Shown: positions 1 through 6,638 of the stretch, in pieces
How positions within the stretch are numbered: the stretch's first letter is position 1
How the letters are laid out: every line of letters begins with the position of its first letter
Assembly (NCBI GenBank): GCA_023415375.1
Contig: JAEZKW010000195.1
Span: 1-11,373 of the forward strand
Reading direction: 5' to 3'
DNA length: 11,373 nucleotides
Origin: Bacillota bacterium
GTDB taxonomy: Bacteria; Bacillota; UBA4882; UBA8346
Position numbers and translations under genes: made by a program
The notes under the pieces: generated by a model
What the model saw: the letters and a program-made list of their open reading frames with translations, nothing else
Told to the model about the DNA's origin: nothing
The model's database searches: none

Positions 1-81
1 TATTGTATTCCGGACGGTTCGTCGTCCAAGCGACTTTTTGAAGAAATCGAATCAATCAGCCAAACCGGAGGCGAAGCGTAA
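1..81 (+). CDS. C-terminal fragment of a gene cut by the window edge
   Basis: Frame 1 is open from the first base to a TAA at 79-81 and gives the last 26 residues of a protein, ending ESISQTGGEA. The stretch PDGSSSKRLFEEIESI is loosely like the C-terminal end of GT-B-fold sugar enzymes such as PseG/SpsG or UDP-GlcNAc 2-epimerases, where a DG-x-x-(A/S)-x-R-(L/V) segment precedes the last helix. That fits the sugar-biosynthesis neighbourhood, but the piece is too short for a family call. Frame 2 is also open here, to 94, but its product (many Lys/Arg, no familiar pattern) looks less like a protein. Function is left unassigned. Confidence 0.4.
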   Translation, partial: YCIPDGSSSKRLFEEIESISQTGGEA

Positions 82-502
82 TGGAAAATCTTAATCCATA
101 ATATATTTCAAGTGAGGATCAATGCCATTGGATGAATGCAGGGTTGTAATATAAAAATTGACATATAGTCTCTCCTCAATATTGGATCAAGTTTTCCGTC
201 AACTCCCGGACTACTCTCTCTCCCCCCTTTTTTGGGAATGGTATATATTCGGTATTGTGCTCGATTTTCGGATGAGCATCTTTGGGGGCCACCGGAAATC
301 CTATACATTTCGTGACTTATATTGGATTTATGATAGAAGCATGGTTACATAATTTAAATGATGTCCGACTTTTTCTTTCCTGATTATTCGCCATTCCTAA
401 CGCATTCAAATAAGCTTTTTTCCTCCGATTCAATTCCCAAATCCCGGCACTCTCCTCATTCAAAATCATAAACTATATTTGAAACTATTACGGAGTGAAA
501 AG
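82..502. other. Long AT-rich intergenic region without a convincing gene
   Basis: No frame here has both a ribosome-binding site and a protein-like composition. A TTG-started frame at 158-352 has only A-rich sequence in front of it. A TTGACA at 158-163 matches a sigma-A -35 box, but the sequence 16-18 bases downstream (around 180-186, ATTGGA) is a poor -10. CATAATATA at 97-105 and CATAATTTA at 348-356 match the sigma-K -10 consensus CATAnnnTA without the AC expected 16-17 bases upstream. A weak 5-bp stem (TGCTC/GAGCA) lies near 257-277. The promoter of the + strand block presumably sits here, but I cannot place it. Confidence 0.5.
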
Positions 503-1549
503 ATGATATCTCATGCAAATTTGGAAGGCATTATCCAAGGCCGTAATATTTTAGTAACGGGTGGCACTGGGACCATTGGTTCCGCACTCGTCCAAAAAAT
601 ATTAGCCTATCAACCTGCGGCAGTGAGAATTTTTAGCCGGGATGAAACTAAACAGCTTGAATTGTCACTACGTTTAGGAAATCCTGTGAATGTTCGATAT
701 TTAATCGGCGATATTCGCGATGGATCCAGGTTAGGGACTGCTCTTGATGATATCGATATCGTTTTTCATGCGGCAGCCTTAAAACATCTGCCGGCTTGTG
801 AGTTTAATCCTTTTGAAGCGATAAAATCAAACGTTCTCGGCACTCAAAATCTGATTGAACAAAGCATTGCCAATGGAGTTAAATTAGTAATCGGCATTAG
901 TACTGATAAAGTAGTCAATCCCAGCAGCATATTGGGAATTACCAAATTACTGGCAGAAAAATTATTAATTACTGCAAACTTTATTAAAGGTAAACATCAT
1001 ACCACTTTTTCATGCGTAAGATTTGGCAATGTAGCGGGGACACGGGGTTCAGTCATCCCAATATTTTTGGATCAATTATCCCGCACTCAAACACTAACCG
1101 TAACAGATCCCCAGATGACCCGCTTTTTAATGTCAACGGATGATGCGGTCAATTTAGTTTTAAAGGCGGCTTCTTTTGCTAGTGGAGGAGAAATCTTTAT
1201 ATTTACAATGCCTTCAGTGAAAGTAATAAATGTGGCCGAGGCAATTGCCGAACGTTATCAAAGAATTACCGGAAAGCCGGTAAAAATTGAAATCAGTGGT
1301 TTACGGCCTGGGGAAAAACTTCATGAGGAATTAATCACTGCTGATGAACTTGGTAATGTATACCGCTTTGAAGATTTGTTGATTTTAGCCAACGTAGCCG
1401 GGCATCTTCCGCCAGGAACACCAGTGGATTTATCAAATCCGCCGATATTATCTTCCAAAGATCAATCACCTTTAGCTGCGGAAGAAATATTAAAACTTGT
1501 CCGAACAGTTGATCATATGAATATCTTACAATGGGAGGCATCATTTTGA
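503..1549 (+). CDS. UDP-N-acetylglucosamine 4,6-dehydratase, PseB/PglF/CapD family (short, soluble form)
   Basis: This 348-residue extended short-chain dehydrogenase probably converts UDP-GlcNAc to a UDP-4-keto-6-deoxy-HexNAc, the entry step for bacillosamine, legionaminic or pseudaminic acid sugars. Visible family marks are the Rossmann motif GGTGTIGS (20-27), HAAALKHLPACE (89-100), ISTDKVVNP (132-140), RFGNVAGTRGSVIP (173-186), DPQMTRF (202-208) and RPGEKLHEEL (268-277). No membrane segments precede the Rossmann fold, so it is a cytosolic short form, unlike membrane-anchored PglF/WbpM. The catalytic pair Asp135-Lys136 is present, but the YxxxK tyrosine is leucine (Leu144-Gly-Ile-Thr-Lys148). 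Relatives with Met at this place are active. The start is ATG 503 because GGAG at 492-495 lies 7 bases upstream; a TTG at 479 in the same frame has no such site. The gene overlaps the next by four bases. Stereochemistry at C5 cannot be read from the sequence. Confidence 0.9.
   Translation: MISHANLEGIIQGRNILVTGGTGTIGSALVQKILAYQPAAVRIFSRDETKQLELSLRLGNPVNVRYLIGDIRDGSRLGTALDDIDIVFHAAALKHLPACEFNPFEAIKSNVLGTQNLIEQSIANGVKLVIGISTDKVVNPSSILGITKLLAEKLLITANFIKGKHHTTFSCVRFGNVAGTRGSVIPIFLDQLSRTQTLTVTDPQMTRFLMSTDDAVNLVLKAASFASGGEIFIFTMPSVKVINVAEAIAERYQRITGKPVKIEISGLRPGEKLHEELITADELGNVYRFEDLLILANVAGHLPPGTPVDLSNPPILSSKDQSPLAAEEILKLVRTVDHMNILQWEASF
1533..1538 (+). promoter_or_regulatory. Ribosome-binding site deciding the TTG start of the first aminotransferase
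   Basis: GGGAGG lies inside the 3' end of the dehydratase gene, 7 bases before TTG 1546. It falls within and just after the in-frame ATG at 1531, so that ATG cannot use it. The TTG overlaps the upstream TGA (1547-1549) as TTGA, a typical translational-coupling arrangement. Confidence 0.8.
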
Positions 1550-2700
1550 ACCCATCAGCGGTGATCCCTTTATCCAGACCCAATATCACGGAACTAGAAA
1601 TAGAATATGTACATAAAGCTCTTGGTTCCAACTATTTAAGCGGCGGACCTATGATCAAAGAATTCGAAACCGAATTAGCATTTGTAGCCGGAACCAAGTA
1701 TGCGGTAGGAGTCAGTTCCGGTACGGCTGCTCTCCATCTTATTTTGTTGGCGCTTGGCATTAAACCCGGAGATGAAGTAATCACAACCCCCTACAGTTTT
1801 ATTGCTTCCACAAATTGCATTCTTTATATGGGGGGTATTCCGGTTTTTTGTGATATCTCGCCGGACGACTTTAATATCAATCCGGATTTGATTGAAAGTA
1901 AAATAACTTCCCGTACCAGGGCGATTTTGGTCGTTCATGTCTTTGGGTTTCCGGCAAGAATGGATCAGATCTGTGCCATCGCCGAAAAGCATCATCTTCC
2001 AATTATCGAAGACTCCTGTGAAGCGATTGGCGCGCAAATTAGCGGGAGGCCGACAGGCGGGATCGGAATTGCCGGGGCATTTGCATTTTATCCGAATAAA
2101 CAAATCACCACGGGCGAAGGCGGAGCTGTTGTCACAAACGATGGCGCTATCGCGGAGATGGTCCGTTGCCTAGCCAATCAGGGCCGAGAAACCGGTGATC
2201 ACTGGTTATGCCACAAACATCTCGGCTATAATTACCGGTTAAACGAACTTTCAGCCGCACTAGGGGTTGCCCAATTGAAACGTTTACAGGAGATTCTTAC
2301 TTCCAGGGCCAAAGCAGCCCAGTGGTATGAAAATGAATTAAAAAAAGAATTACTCCTCACGACACCGGGCTCCAGAATTAACAAAAACAGTGTTGTGAGT
2401 TGGTTTGTTTACGTGGTGAGATTTTGTGATCCCAATATACGTGAGATTGTCACGCGGTATTTAGAAGAAGTGGGCATTGAAACCAGGCCGTACTTTCCGG
2501 CTATCCATTTACAGCCGTTATATCGAGAAAAATTGGGTTATACCTCAGGTTCTTTTCCGGTCACAGAATCTGTAGCTTCAACTACTTTAGCGTTGCCTTT
2601 TTATACTAAAATTACTGCGGATCAGGTACTTGAGGTCTGTAATCATCTTAAAGGAATCTTACGGTTACCTGAAATTACATGTAGGATTTTTAATCAATAG
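1546..2700 (+). CDS. DegT/DnrJ/EryC1-family PLP-dependent sugar aminotransferase (first of two)
   Basis: The 384-residue protein is a full-length nucleotide-sugar aminotransferase that transfers an amino group, usually from glutamate, to a keto sugar. Landmarks are SSGTAALHL for PLP phosphate binding (57-65), the Asp that contacts the pyridine nitrogen in IIEDSCEAIGA (Asp156), and the Schiff-base lysine in NKQITTGEGG (Lys185). The C-terminal half has the family pattern GYNYRLNELSAALG followed by RPYFPAIHLQPLY. Directly coupled to the dehydratase, it is the best candidate for aminating the UDP-4-keto product (a PglE/LegC-type step). The start is TTG 1546 rather than ATG 1531, because the ribosome-binding site lies between them. 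It shares only the family core with the next gene, so the two are old paralogues rather than a recent duplication. The exact substrate and ring position aminated cannot be told from the sequence. Confidence 0.9.
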   Translation: MNPSAVIPLSRPNITELEIEYVHKALGSNYLSGGPMIKEFETELAFVAGTKYAVGVSSGTAALHLILLALGIKPGDEVITTPYSFIASTNCILYMGGIPVFCDISPDDFNINPDLIESKITSRTRAILVVHVFGFPARMDQICAIAEKHHLPIIEDSCEAIGAQISGRPTGGIGIAGAFAFYPNKQITTGEGGAVVTNDGAIAEMVRCLANQGRETGDHWLCHKHLGYNYRLNELSAALGVAQLKRLQEILTSRAKAAQWYENELKKELLLTTPGSRINKNSVVSWFVYVVRFCDPNIREIVTRYLEEVGIETRPYFPAIHLQPLYREKLGYTSGSFPVTESVASTTLALPFYTKITADQVLEVCNHLKGILRLPEITCRIFNQ

Positions 2701-2739
2701 GAGATCGTTAACCACTGAGAATGAAAGGAGTTCACCCTG

Positions 2740-3864
2740 ATGACAATCCCGGTTCTTAAACCTTCCATTACTAATGAAGAAATTGAGGCAGTTATAGAAG
2801 TAATGCGTTCAGGCTGGCTTGGTCTTGGCCCCAAAACGGCCGAATTTGAAAAGCAATTTGCCAAATTTGTAAAATCTGAATTTTGTGTTGCCCTCAATTC
2901 ATGTACTGCTGCTTTGCATTTGGTTATGGCCGCTCTAAATCTGCAGCCGGGTGATGAAGTCATTGTCACCCCCATGACCTTTATTTCAACGGTTCACTCC
3001 ATATCATATTGTGAGGCAACACCTGTATTTGCCGATATCCTGCCTGATACTCTGAATATTAACCCAAATGATGTAGCCAAAAAGATAACCCCCAAAACCC
3101 GGGCGATTATTGCTGTGGATATGGCCGGCCATCCTTGCGATCTGGATGAGTTGATGTCCCTTGCAGCAGACCATGGATTAACATTTGTTGAAGATGCAGC
3201 CCACTCTTGCGGAGGATTTTATAAGGATAAACCGGTAGGCAGTATCGCCCCATTTACCTGTTTCAGTTTTCATGCCGTAAAGAATCTTACCTGCGGAGAA
3301 GGCGGAGCAATTACCAGTCAAGATGAATGGTATCAAAAATGGTTCAACGAAATGCGCTGGCTGGGAATCTCCAAGGATACCTGGAAACGTTCCGAAGATG
3401 TCCAGGGTTATCAATGGAAATATTGGGTTGAAAATATGGGTTTCAAGTATCATATGAGTGATATCGCGGCTGCCATTGGTCTGGTTCAATTGAAACGGCT
3501 TGGTCACTTAAATCAAATTCGAAAAAATATCGCTACTGAATATACTCAGGCATTCGCTAACATCGACTGGCTAACTTTGCCTAAAGAACGTTCCTATGTG
3601 AAGTCGTCCTGGCATCTTTATCAAATCAAGCTACCTGACGAAACCTCACGAGATCGGATGATAAACCACTTGTTGGAACGGGGGATTACCCCTGGTGTTC
3701 ATTATTTCCCCGCTCATTTACATCCTTATTACCGGCAATTAAAATCCGTCTGTCCGGTAGCTTCCGAAATCTGGCGACGTATTATTTCACTTCCGATTTA
3801 TCCGGATTTAAGCCCGGAAGAACAAGGAAAAGTTATTGATGCAGTAAGAAATTTTAAACTTTAA
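2740..3864 (+). CDS. DegT/DnrJ/EryC1-family PLP-dependent sugar aminotransferase (second of two, ArnB-like active site)
   Basis: This 374-residue enzyme has SCTAALHL (54-61) for phosphate binding, with Cys where Gly is usual in SGT; FVEDAAHSCGG (149-159, Asp152) against the PLP nitrogen; and the lysine motif FHAVKNLTCGEGG (Lys181). That last motif is close to the FHAIKNITCAEGG form of ArnB, which aminates C4 of a UDP-keto-sugar. AAAGGAG at 2724-2730 is 9 bases before ATG 2740, and the gap to the previous gene is 39 bases, so co-transcription is likely. It ends 66 bases before the convergent epimerase gene. With a single dehydratase in the window, its keto-sugar substrate is unclear. It may act at another position, on another nucleotide sugar (for example a dTDP sugar derived from the nucleotidylyltransferase at 6639-7379), or be the true partner of the dehydratase. 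Confidence 0.88.
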   Translation: MTIPVLKPSITNEEIEAVIEVMRSGWLGLGPKTAEFEKQFAKFVKSEFCVALNSCTAALHLVMAALNLQPGDEVIVTPMTFISTVHSISYCEATPVFADILPDTLNINPNDVAKKITPKTRAIIAVDMAGHPCDLDELMSLAADHGLTFVEDAAHSCGGFYKDKPVGSIAPFTCFSFHAVKNLTCGEGGAITSQDEWYQKWFNEMRWLGISKDTWKRSEDVQGYQWKYWVENMGFKYHMSDIAAAIGLVQLKRLGHLNQIRKNIATEYTQAFANIDWLTLPKERSYVKSSWHLYQIKLPDETSRDRMINHLLERGITPGVHYFPAHLHPYYRQLKSVCPVASEIWRRIISLPIYPDLSPEEQGKVIDAVRNFKL

Positions 3865-3930
3865 CCTTTTTGAATATATTTTGCAAAGACAGAGGATAAA
3901 TCGAAATAATATGATTTTTTGCATCCTTAC

Positions 3931-5067
3931 TTACCTAAATGTGAAACACTTATTTAATAATTTATCATCAATGGTTATGTTTGAAAGCGTATCAGCTACC
4001 AATTTGCCAGCTCCGCCGTGGTATGGGTTATCAAAATTCGAAACCATTTTTCTTTGGAGGCAGTTTTCCAATGCTTGATGTATATCCGATTCTTCACCCT
4101 CAATATCAATTACATTTCCGGCCCGCAGTCTGCCTTGCTGGCGGCAACCGATATTGATCACAGGAAGTTTAAAATAAGGAGCTTCAATAATTCCACTGCT
4201 GGAATTACCAATCATTACAGCCGCATGAGCCAGCAGTCCCAAATACAAACGGCGGGGGACATGTGAAATGCAATGGATGGCCGGATTATTTCGGTACTCG
4301 TGAATCACTCTCAGAATCGAATCATGGCCAGCATCGGCGTTAGGCAAGAATAATAAACATTGTAACTTTGATTCCAAAACTACTTTGATCACATTACCTA
4401 ATTGGATAGGAGATTTCTCCCCATCTTCCAAAACAGGATGGAAAACAACCAGCACAAATTTTTCACTTAATAAAATACCAAGATAGTTTTCGATTTCAGT
4501 CCGGGTTACTTTGAGTCCTTGTTCTGCATCATCTAAACCAGGGACTCCAATCCGGATAATCCGGTATTCCTCTTCCCCGGAGGCAAGTAAACACCGGGCT
4601 GCCTCATCAGTCACTGGAAAATGGATGTGAGCCAGTTTGGTGATGGCGTGACGCAATGAACCATCAATAGAACCTGATAACTCACCACCATGTAGATGAG
4701 CGGTTGCGATTCGCATATGAGCCGAGGCAATCGCTCCGGCCAACATCTCCCCTCGATCCCCTAACACCAAAAGAAAATCCGGTACAATTCTTTCCAAAGC
4801 CTGGGTTATTCCAAGTAAGCATAGCGCCAAAGACTTGGCCATGGCTGCTTTGGTATCGCTCCGAAGCAGCATGTCAACCTTGGCTCCTATCTGAAATCCA
4901 TCATCCTCAATGTCATAAATTGTCTCCCCATACTCCCCGGCCAAATGCATTCCAGTGATAATTAATTGAAGGGATAGATTTTCACGAGAATCAATCTCCT
5001 GTAAAACCGGTCGATAGATTCCGTAATCCGCCCTCGTTCCGCTTACAACGGCTATTTTTCGAATCAC
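3931..5067 (-). CDS. neuC: NeuC/LegG-type UDP-sugar 2-epimerase (hydrolysing)
   Basis: The 378-residue GT-B-fold protein belongs to the hydrolysing UDP-HexNAc 2-epimerases, which invert C2 and release the free mannose-type sugar for nonulosonate synthesis. Seen are SGTRADYG at the N-terminus (9-16), VLGDRGEML (101-109), HLHGGELSGSIDGSLRHAITKLAH (124-147), FHP (209-211) and GNSSSGIIEAP (287-297). The usual GDRQ-x-GR loop reads GCRQQGR here (Cys308 for Asp). Beside an amino-sugar pathway, UDP-diacetamido-trideoxyglucose (LegG activity) is a likelier substrate than plain UDP-GlcNAc, but this is inference. The start is GTG 5067, 5 bases after AAAGGAG; an in-frame TTG at 5103 lies upstream of that site. 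The gene follows the acetyltransferase with a 76-base gap and is probably in the same transcript. No NeuB-type synthase or CMP-transferase is visible in the window. Confidence 0.9.
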   Translation of the reverse strand: MIRKIAVVSGTRADYGIYRPVLQEIDSRENLSLQLIITGMHLAGEYGETIYDIEDDGFQIGAKVDMLLRSDTKAAMAKSLALCLLGITQALERIVPDFLLVLGDRGEMLAGAIASAHMRIATAHLHGGELSGSIDGSLRHAITKLAHIHFPVTDEAARCLLASGEEEYRIIRIGVPGLDDAEQGLKVTRTEIENYLGILLSEKFVLVVFHPVLEDGEKSPIQLGNVIKVVLESKLQCLLFLPNADAGHDSILRVIHEYRNNPAIHCISHVPRRLYLGLLAHAAVMIGNSSSGIIEAPYFKLPVINIGCRQQGRLRAGNVIDIEGEESDIHQALENCLQRKMVSNFDNPYHGGAGKLVADTLSNITIDDKLLNKCFTFR

Positions 5068-5072
5068 TTTTT

Positions 5073-5079
5073 CTCCTTT
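5073..5079 (-). promoter_or_regulatory. Ribosome-binding site deciding the GTG start of the epimerase
   Basis: On the minus strand AAAGGAG is followed by AAAAA and then GTG ATT CGA, leading straight into the conserved RKIAVVSGTRADYG start of NeuC-type enzymes. This rules out the in-frame TTG 36 bases upstream. Confidence 0.8.
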
Positions 5080-5143
5080 AATTGTCTCAACTAGGGGATT
5101 CAAGCCCCACGCGTTTCGCGACTTTAGCCCAAGTATTATTCAT

Positions 5144-5776
5144 TTACTTTGTTCGGTTAATTTCCCGGGCCGGCACTCCGACTGCAGTGATGTTATCGGG
5201 TATATCCGATATTACGGTACTACCGGCTCCAATCGTAACCCGGTTTCCAATACAAATCCCGGGAATAACATTGGCACCGATTCCAATAAATGTGCCATGA
5301 CCGATTTCTATTTCGCCGGCCAAATTCACTCCCGGACCAATATGGACATGATCGGAAAGTCGACAATCGTGATCAATATTGGCACCCGTATTAATGATGC
5401 AATTGGCTCCGATAACTGCCCCGGATCCTATAAAAGCATGACCACAAATTACAGTTCCAGGACCAATTACCGAATTGGAACTTATGGTGGCGCTTGGATG
5501 AATCAAAACGGGCAATGATAAGCCCGTTTTGATCAATTGCTTAAAAAAACCTTCCCGGACTTGATTATTGCCAATTGCTACCACGGCTTGTTCCAACTGG
5601 AAATCCCGCCAAAAATTGATCAGATCATTTTCCGAACCGATGATAGGTAATTCTGAGCACTGATCGGATAGAAATTTACAATCAAAAATACCGACAATCT
5701 CAAAGCCTTCAGTAGCTCTCAATAAATCAAATACTACTTTGCCGTGTCCCCCGGCCCCTAAAATTGCGATCCGCAT
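5144..5776 (-). CDS. neuD: NeuD/PglD/LegH-type sugar O- or N-acetyltransferase
   Basis: The 210-residue protein has the two-part NeuD/PglD build. A small N-terminal Rossmann-like domain carries GAGGHGKVV (7-15). A left-handed beta-helix of hexapeptide repeats runs from about 95 to 190 (IGPGTVI, IGSGAVIG, IGPGVNLAG, IGIGANV, IGAGSTV). The catalytic histidine region is NTGANIDHDC (His136), with a second His pair in DHVHIG (143, 145), as in PglD. It uses acetyl-CoA. In a bacillosamine/legionaminic pathway it would N-acetylate the 4-amino group of a UDP-amino-sugar; in sialic acid loci NeuD O-acetylates the end product. The aminotransferases and epimerase nearby favour the first role. ATG 5776 is preceded by AAGAAAGGG. 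It is the first gene of a two-gene minus-strand unit with the epimerase and diverges from the GNAT gene across 98 bases. Confidence 0.9.
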   Translation of the reverse strand: MRIAILGAGGHGKVVFDLLRATEGFEIVGIFDCKFLSDQCSELPIIGSENDLINFWRDFQLEQAVVAIGNNQVREGFFKQLIKTGLSLPVLIHPSATISSNSVIGPGTVICGHAFIGSGAVIGANCIINTGANIDHDCRLSDHVHIGPGVNLAGEIEIGHGTFIGIGANVIPGICIGNRVTIGAGSTVISDIPDNITAVGVPAREINRTK

Positions 5777-5874
5777 TACTACCCTTTCTTCAAAAGCTTG
5801 AAGTCTAAATTTACAAGTCCACTAATATCTTTAAAATGACCTATTGATAATATTTATTCAAGCAGGAGGAAAAA
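5777..5874. promoter_or_regulatory. Divergent intergenic region between the NeuD-type and GNAT genes
   Basis: Two genes start in opposite directions from this 98-base AT-rich gap, so each probably has a promoter in it. I find no pair of boxes with good spacing. TTGAAG at 5798-5803 and GATAAT at 5846-5851 are the best single elements, but they do not pair. AGGAGG at 5864-5869 is the ribosome-binding site of the GNAT gene, 5 bases before ATG 5875 and 8 before ATG 5878. Confidence 0.35.
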
Positions 5875-6453
5875 ATGATGATTCAGGGTGATAATATTAG
5901 CATGAAAGGACTAGAACGAGATGATATGAAGGATCGTCACTTATGGCTGAATAATCCTGAAATTACCAATTACTTTACCAATTTAGGTTCAATTCCTCTT
6001 TCTGAGAGAGATTTGGAAAAATGGTATGAAAATGTCAGTCAAAAAAAAACACAAGAGATTCATTTTTCAATTTTTTCGAAAGAACCCAAACATATTGGCG
6101 GTGCTCAATTAAAGTCCATTGACTGGAAAAACCGCAGCGCTGAATTGGGAATATTTATCGGGGATAAAAATGAGTGGGGCAAAGGATATGGAACGGATGC
6201 CACCAAATCTTTGATTCGTTTTGGATTTAATGAACTAAACCTGCACCGTATCTGGTTAAGAGTAGATCGAAATAATTCGGCGGCATTAAAGTGTTATCAA
6301 AAAGCAGGTTTAGTACAAGAAGGGATTTTCCGGGAAGATGTGTATCGTAATGGCTGTTTTCACGATACAATTGTTATGAGTATTTTGAGCACCCAGCTTC
6401 CGCAGAAGATTAATGAAAATCCGAATCAAAAATATTTTTGCATAAATCCTTGA
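5875..6453 (+). CDS. GNAT-family N-acetyltransferase (RimJ/RimL type), likely an amino-sugar acetyltransferase
   Basis: The 192-residue protein has the GNAT fold in its second half: LGIFIGDKNEWGKGYGTDA (about 91-110) holds the acetyl-CoA pyrophosphate loop (GKGYGT), and NLHRIWLRVDRNNSAALKCYQKAGL is the following strand-helix pair typical of RimJ-like enzymes, ending in GIFREDVYRNGCFHDTIVMSIL. SpsD in Bacillus spore-polysaccharide clusters and PseH in pseudaminic pathways are GNAT proteins in the same kind of setting, so acetylation of a 4-amino nucleotide sugar is the best guess. The sequence alone does not exclude another amine. Two starts (ATG 5875 or 5878) are both served by AGGAGG; the choice changes one residue. 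The last 20 or so residues (after STQLPQK) look like a disordered tail. It stands alone on this strand, between minus-strand genes. Confidence 0.82.
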   Translation: MMIQGDNISMKGLERDDMKDRHLWLNNPEITNYFTNLGSIPLSERDLEKWYENVSQKKTQEIHFSIFSKEPKHIGGAQLKSIDWKNRSAELGIFIGDKNEWGKGYGTDATKSLIRFGFNELNLHRIWLRVDRNNSAALKCYQKAGLVQEGIFREDVYRNGCFHDTIVMSILSTQLPQKINENPNQKYFCINP

Positions 6454-6525
6454 TAAAATAACCCCGCTAGGCTGTTTTTATTCTTTATATGTAACAAATT
6501 CTACGGCCTTTTAAGCAAGGGTGAA

Positions 6526-6586
6526 GACTTCATAAATAATAGGTATATCGTGATAAATCATCCTGGATCCGATGATTATGAAAGTC
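6526..6586. repeat. Nested inverted repeat between convergent genes
   Basis: An outer pair, GACTTCATAA (6526-6535) with TTATGAAAGTC (6576-6586), matches apart from one extra base. It encloses an inner pair, AATCATC (6556-6562) with GATGATT (6571-6577), around an 8-base loop. The two stems share only TT at 6576-6577. No T-run follows on either strand, so it is not a standard intrinsic terminator, though it lies where the GNAT gene and the nucleotidylyltransferase gene converge and could slow both polymerases. Confidence 0.5.
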
Positions 6587-6638
6587 TTTAGCGACTCCCG
6601 GATAGGTCAAAGACATGGAAAACTGGCCGACTCGCTCC

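Noticed and set aside
2..94. Alternative open frame at the left edge
   Set aside because: Its translation is Lys/Arg-heavy without familiar patterns; frame 1, ending at 81, looks more like a protein C-terminus.
158..163. TTGACA as a sigma-A promoter
   Set aside because: No acceptable -10 hexamer at 16-18 bases downstream.
158..352. TTG-started 64-codon frame on the + strand in the left intergenic region
   Set aside because: No ribosome-binding site before the TTG, an atypical composition, and no match to any pattern I know; the same region is open on the other strand, as expected for chance.
348..356. CATAATTTA as a sigma-K -10 box for the dehydratase operon (likewise CATAATATA at 97-105)
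   Set aside because: Neither has AC 16-17 bases upstream, and both lie 150 bases or more from the gene; single boxes are expected by chance in AT-rich DNA.
5094..5108. GGGG-7-CCCC hairpin resembling a tRNA T-arm upstream of the epimerase
   Set aside because: The loop does not fit the T-loop consensus and no acceptor, D or anticodon arms are present around it.
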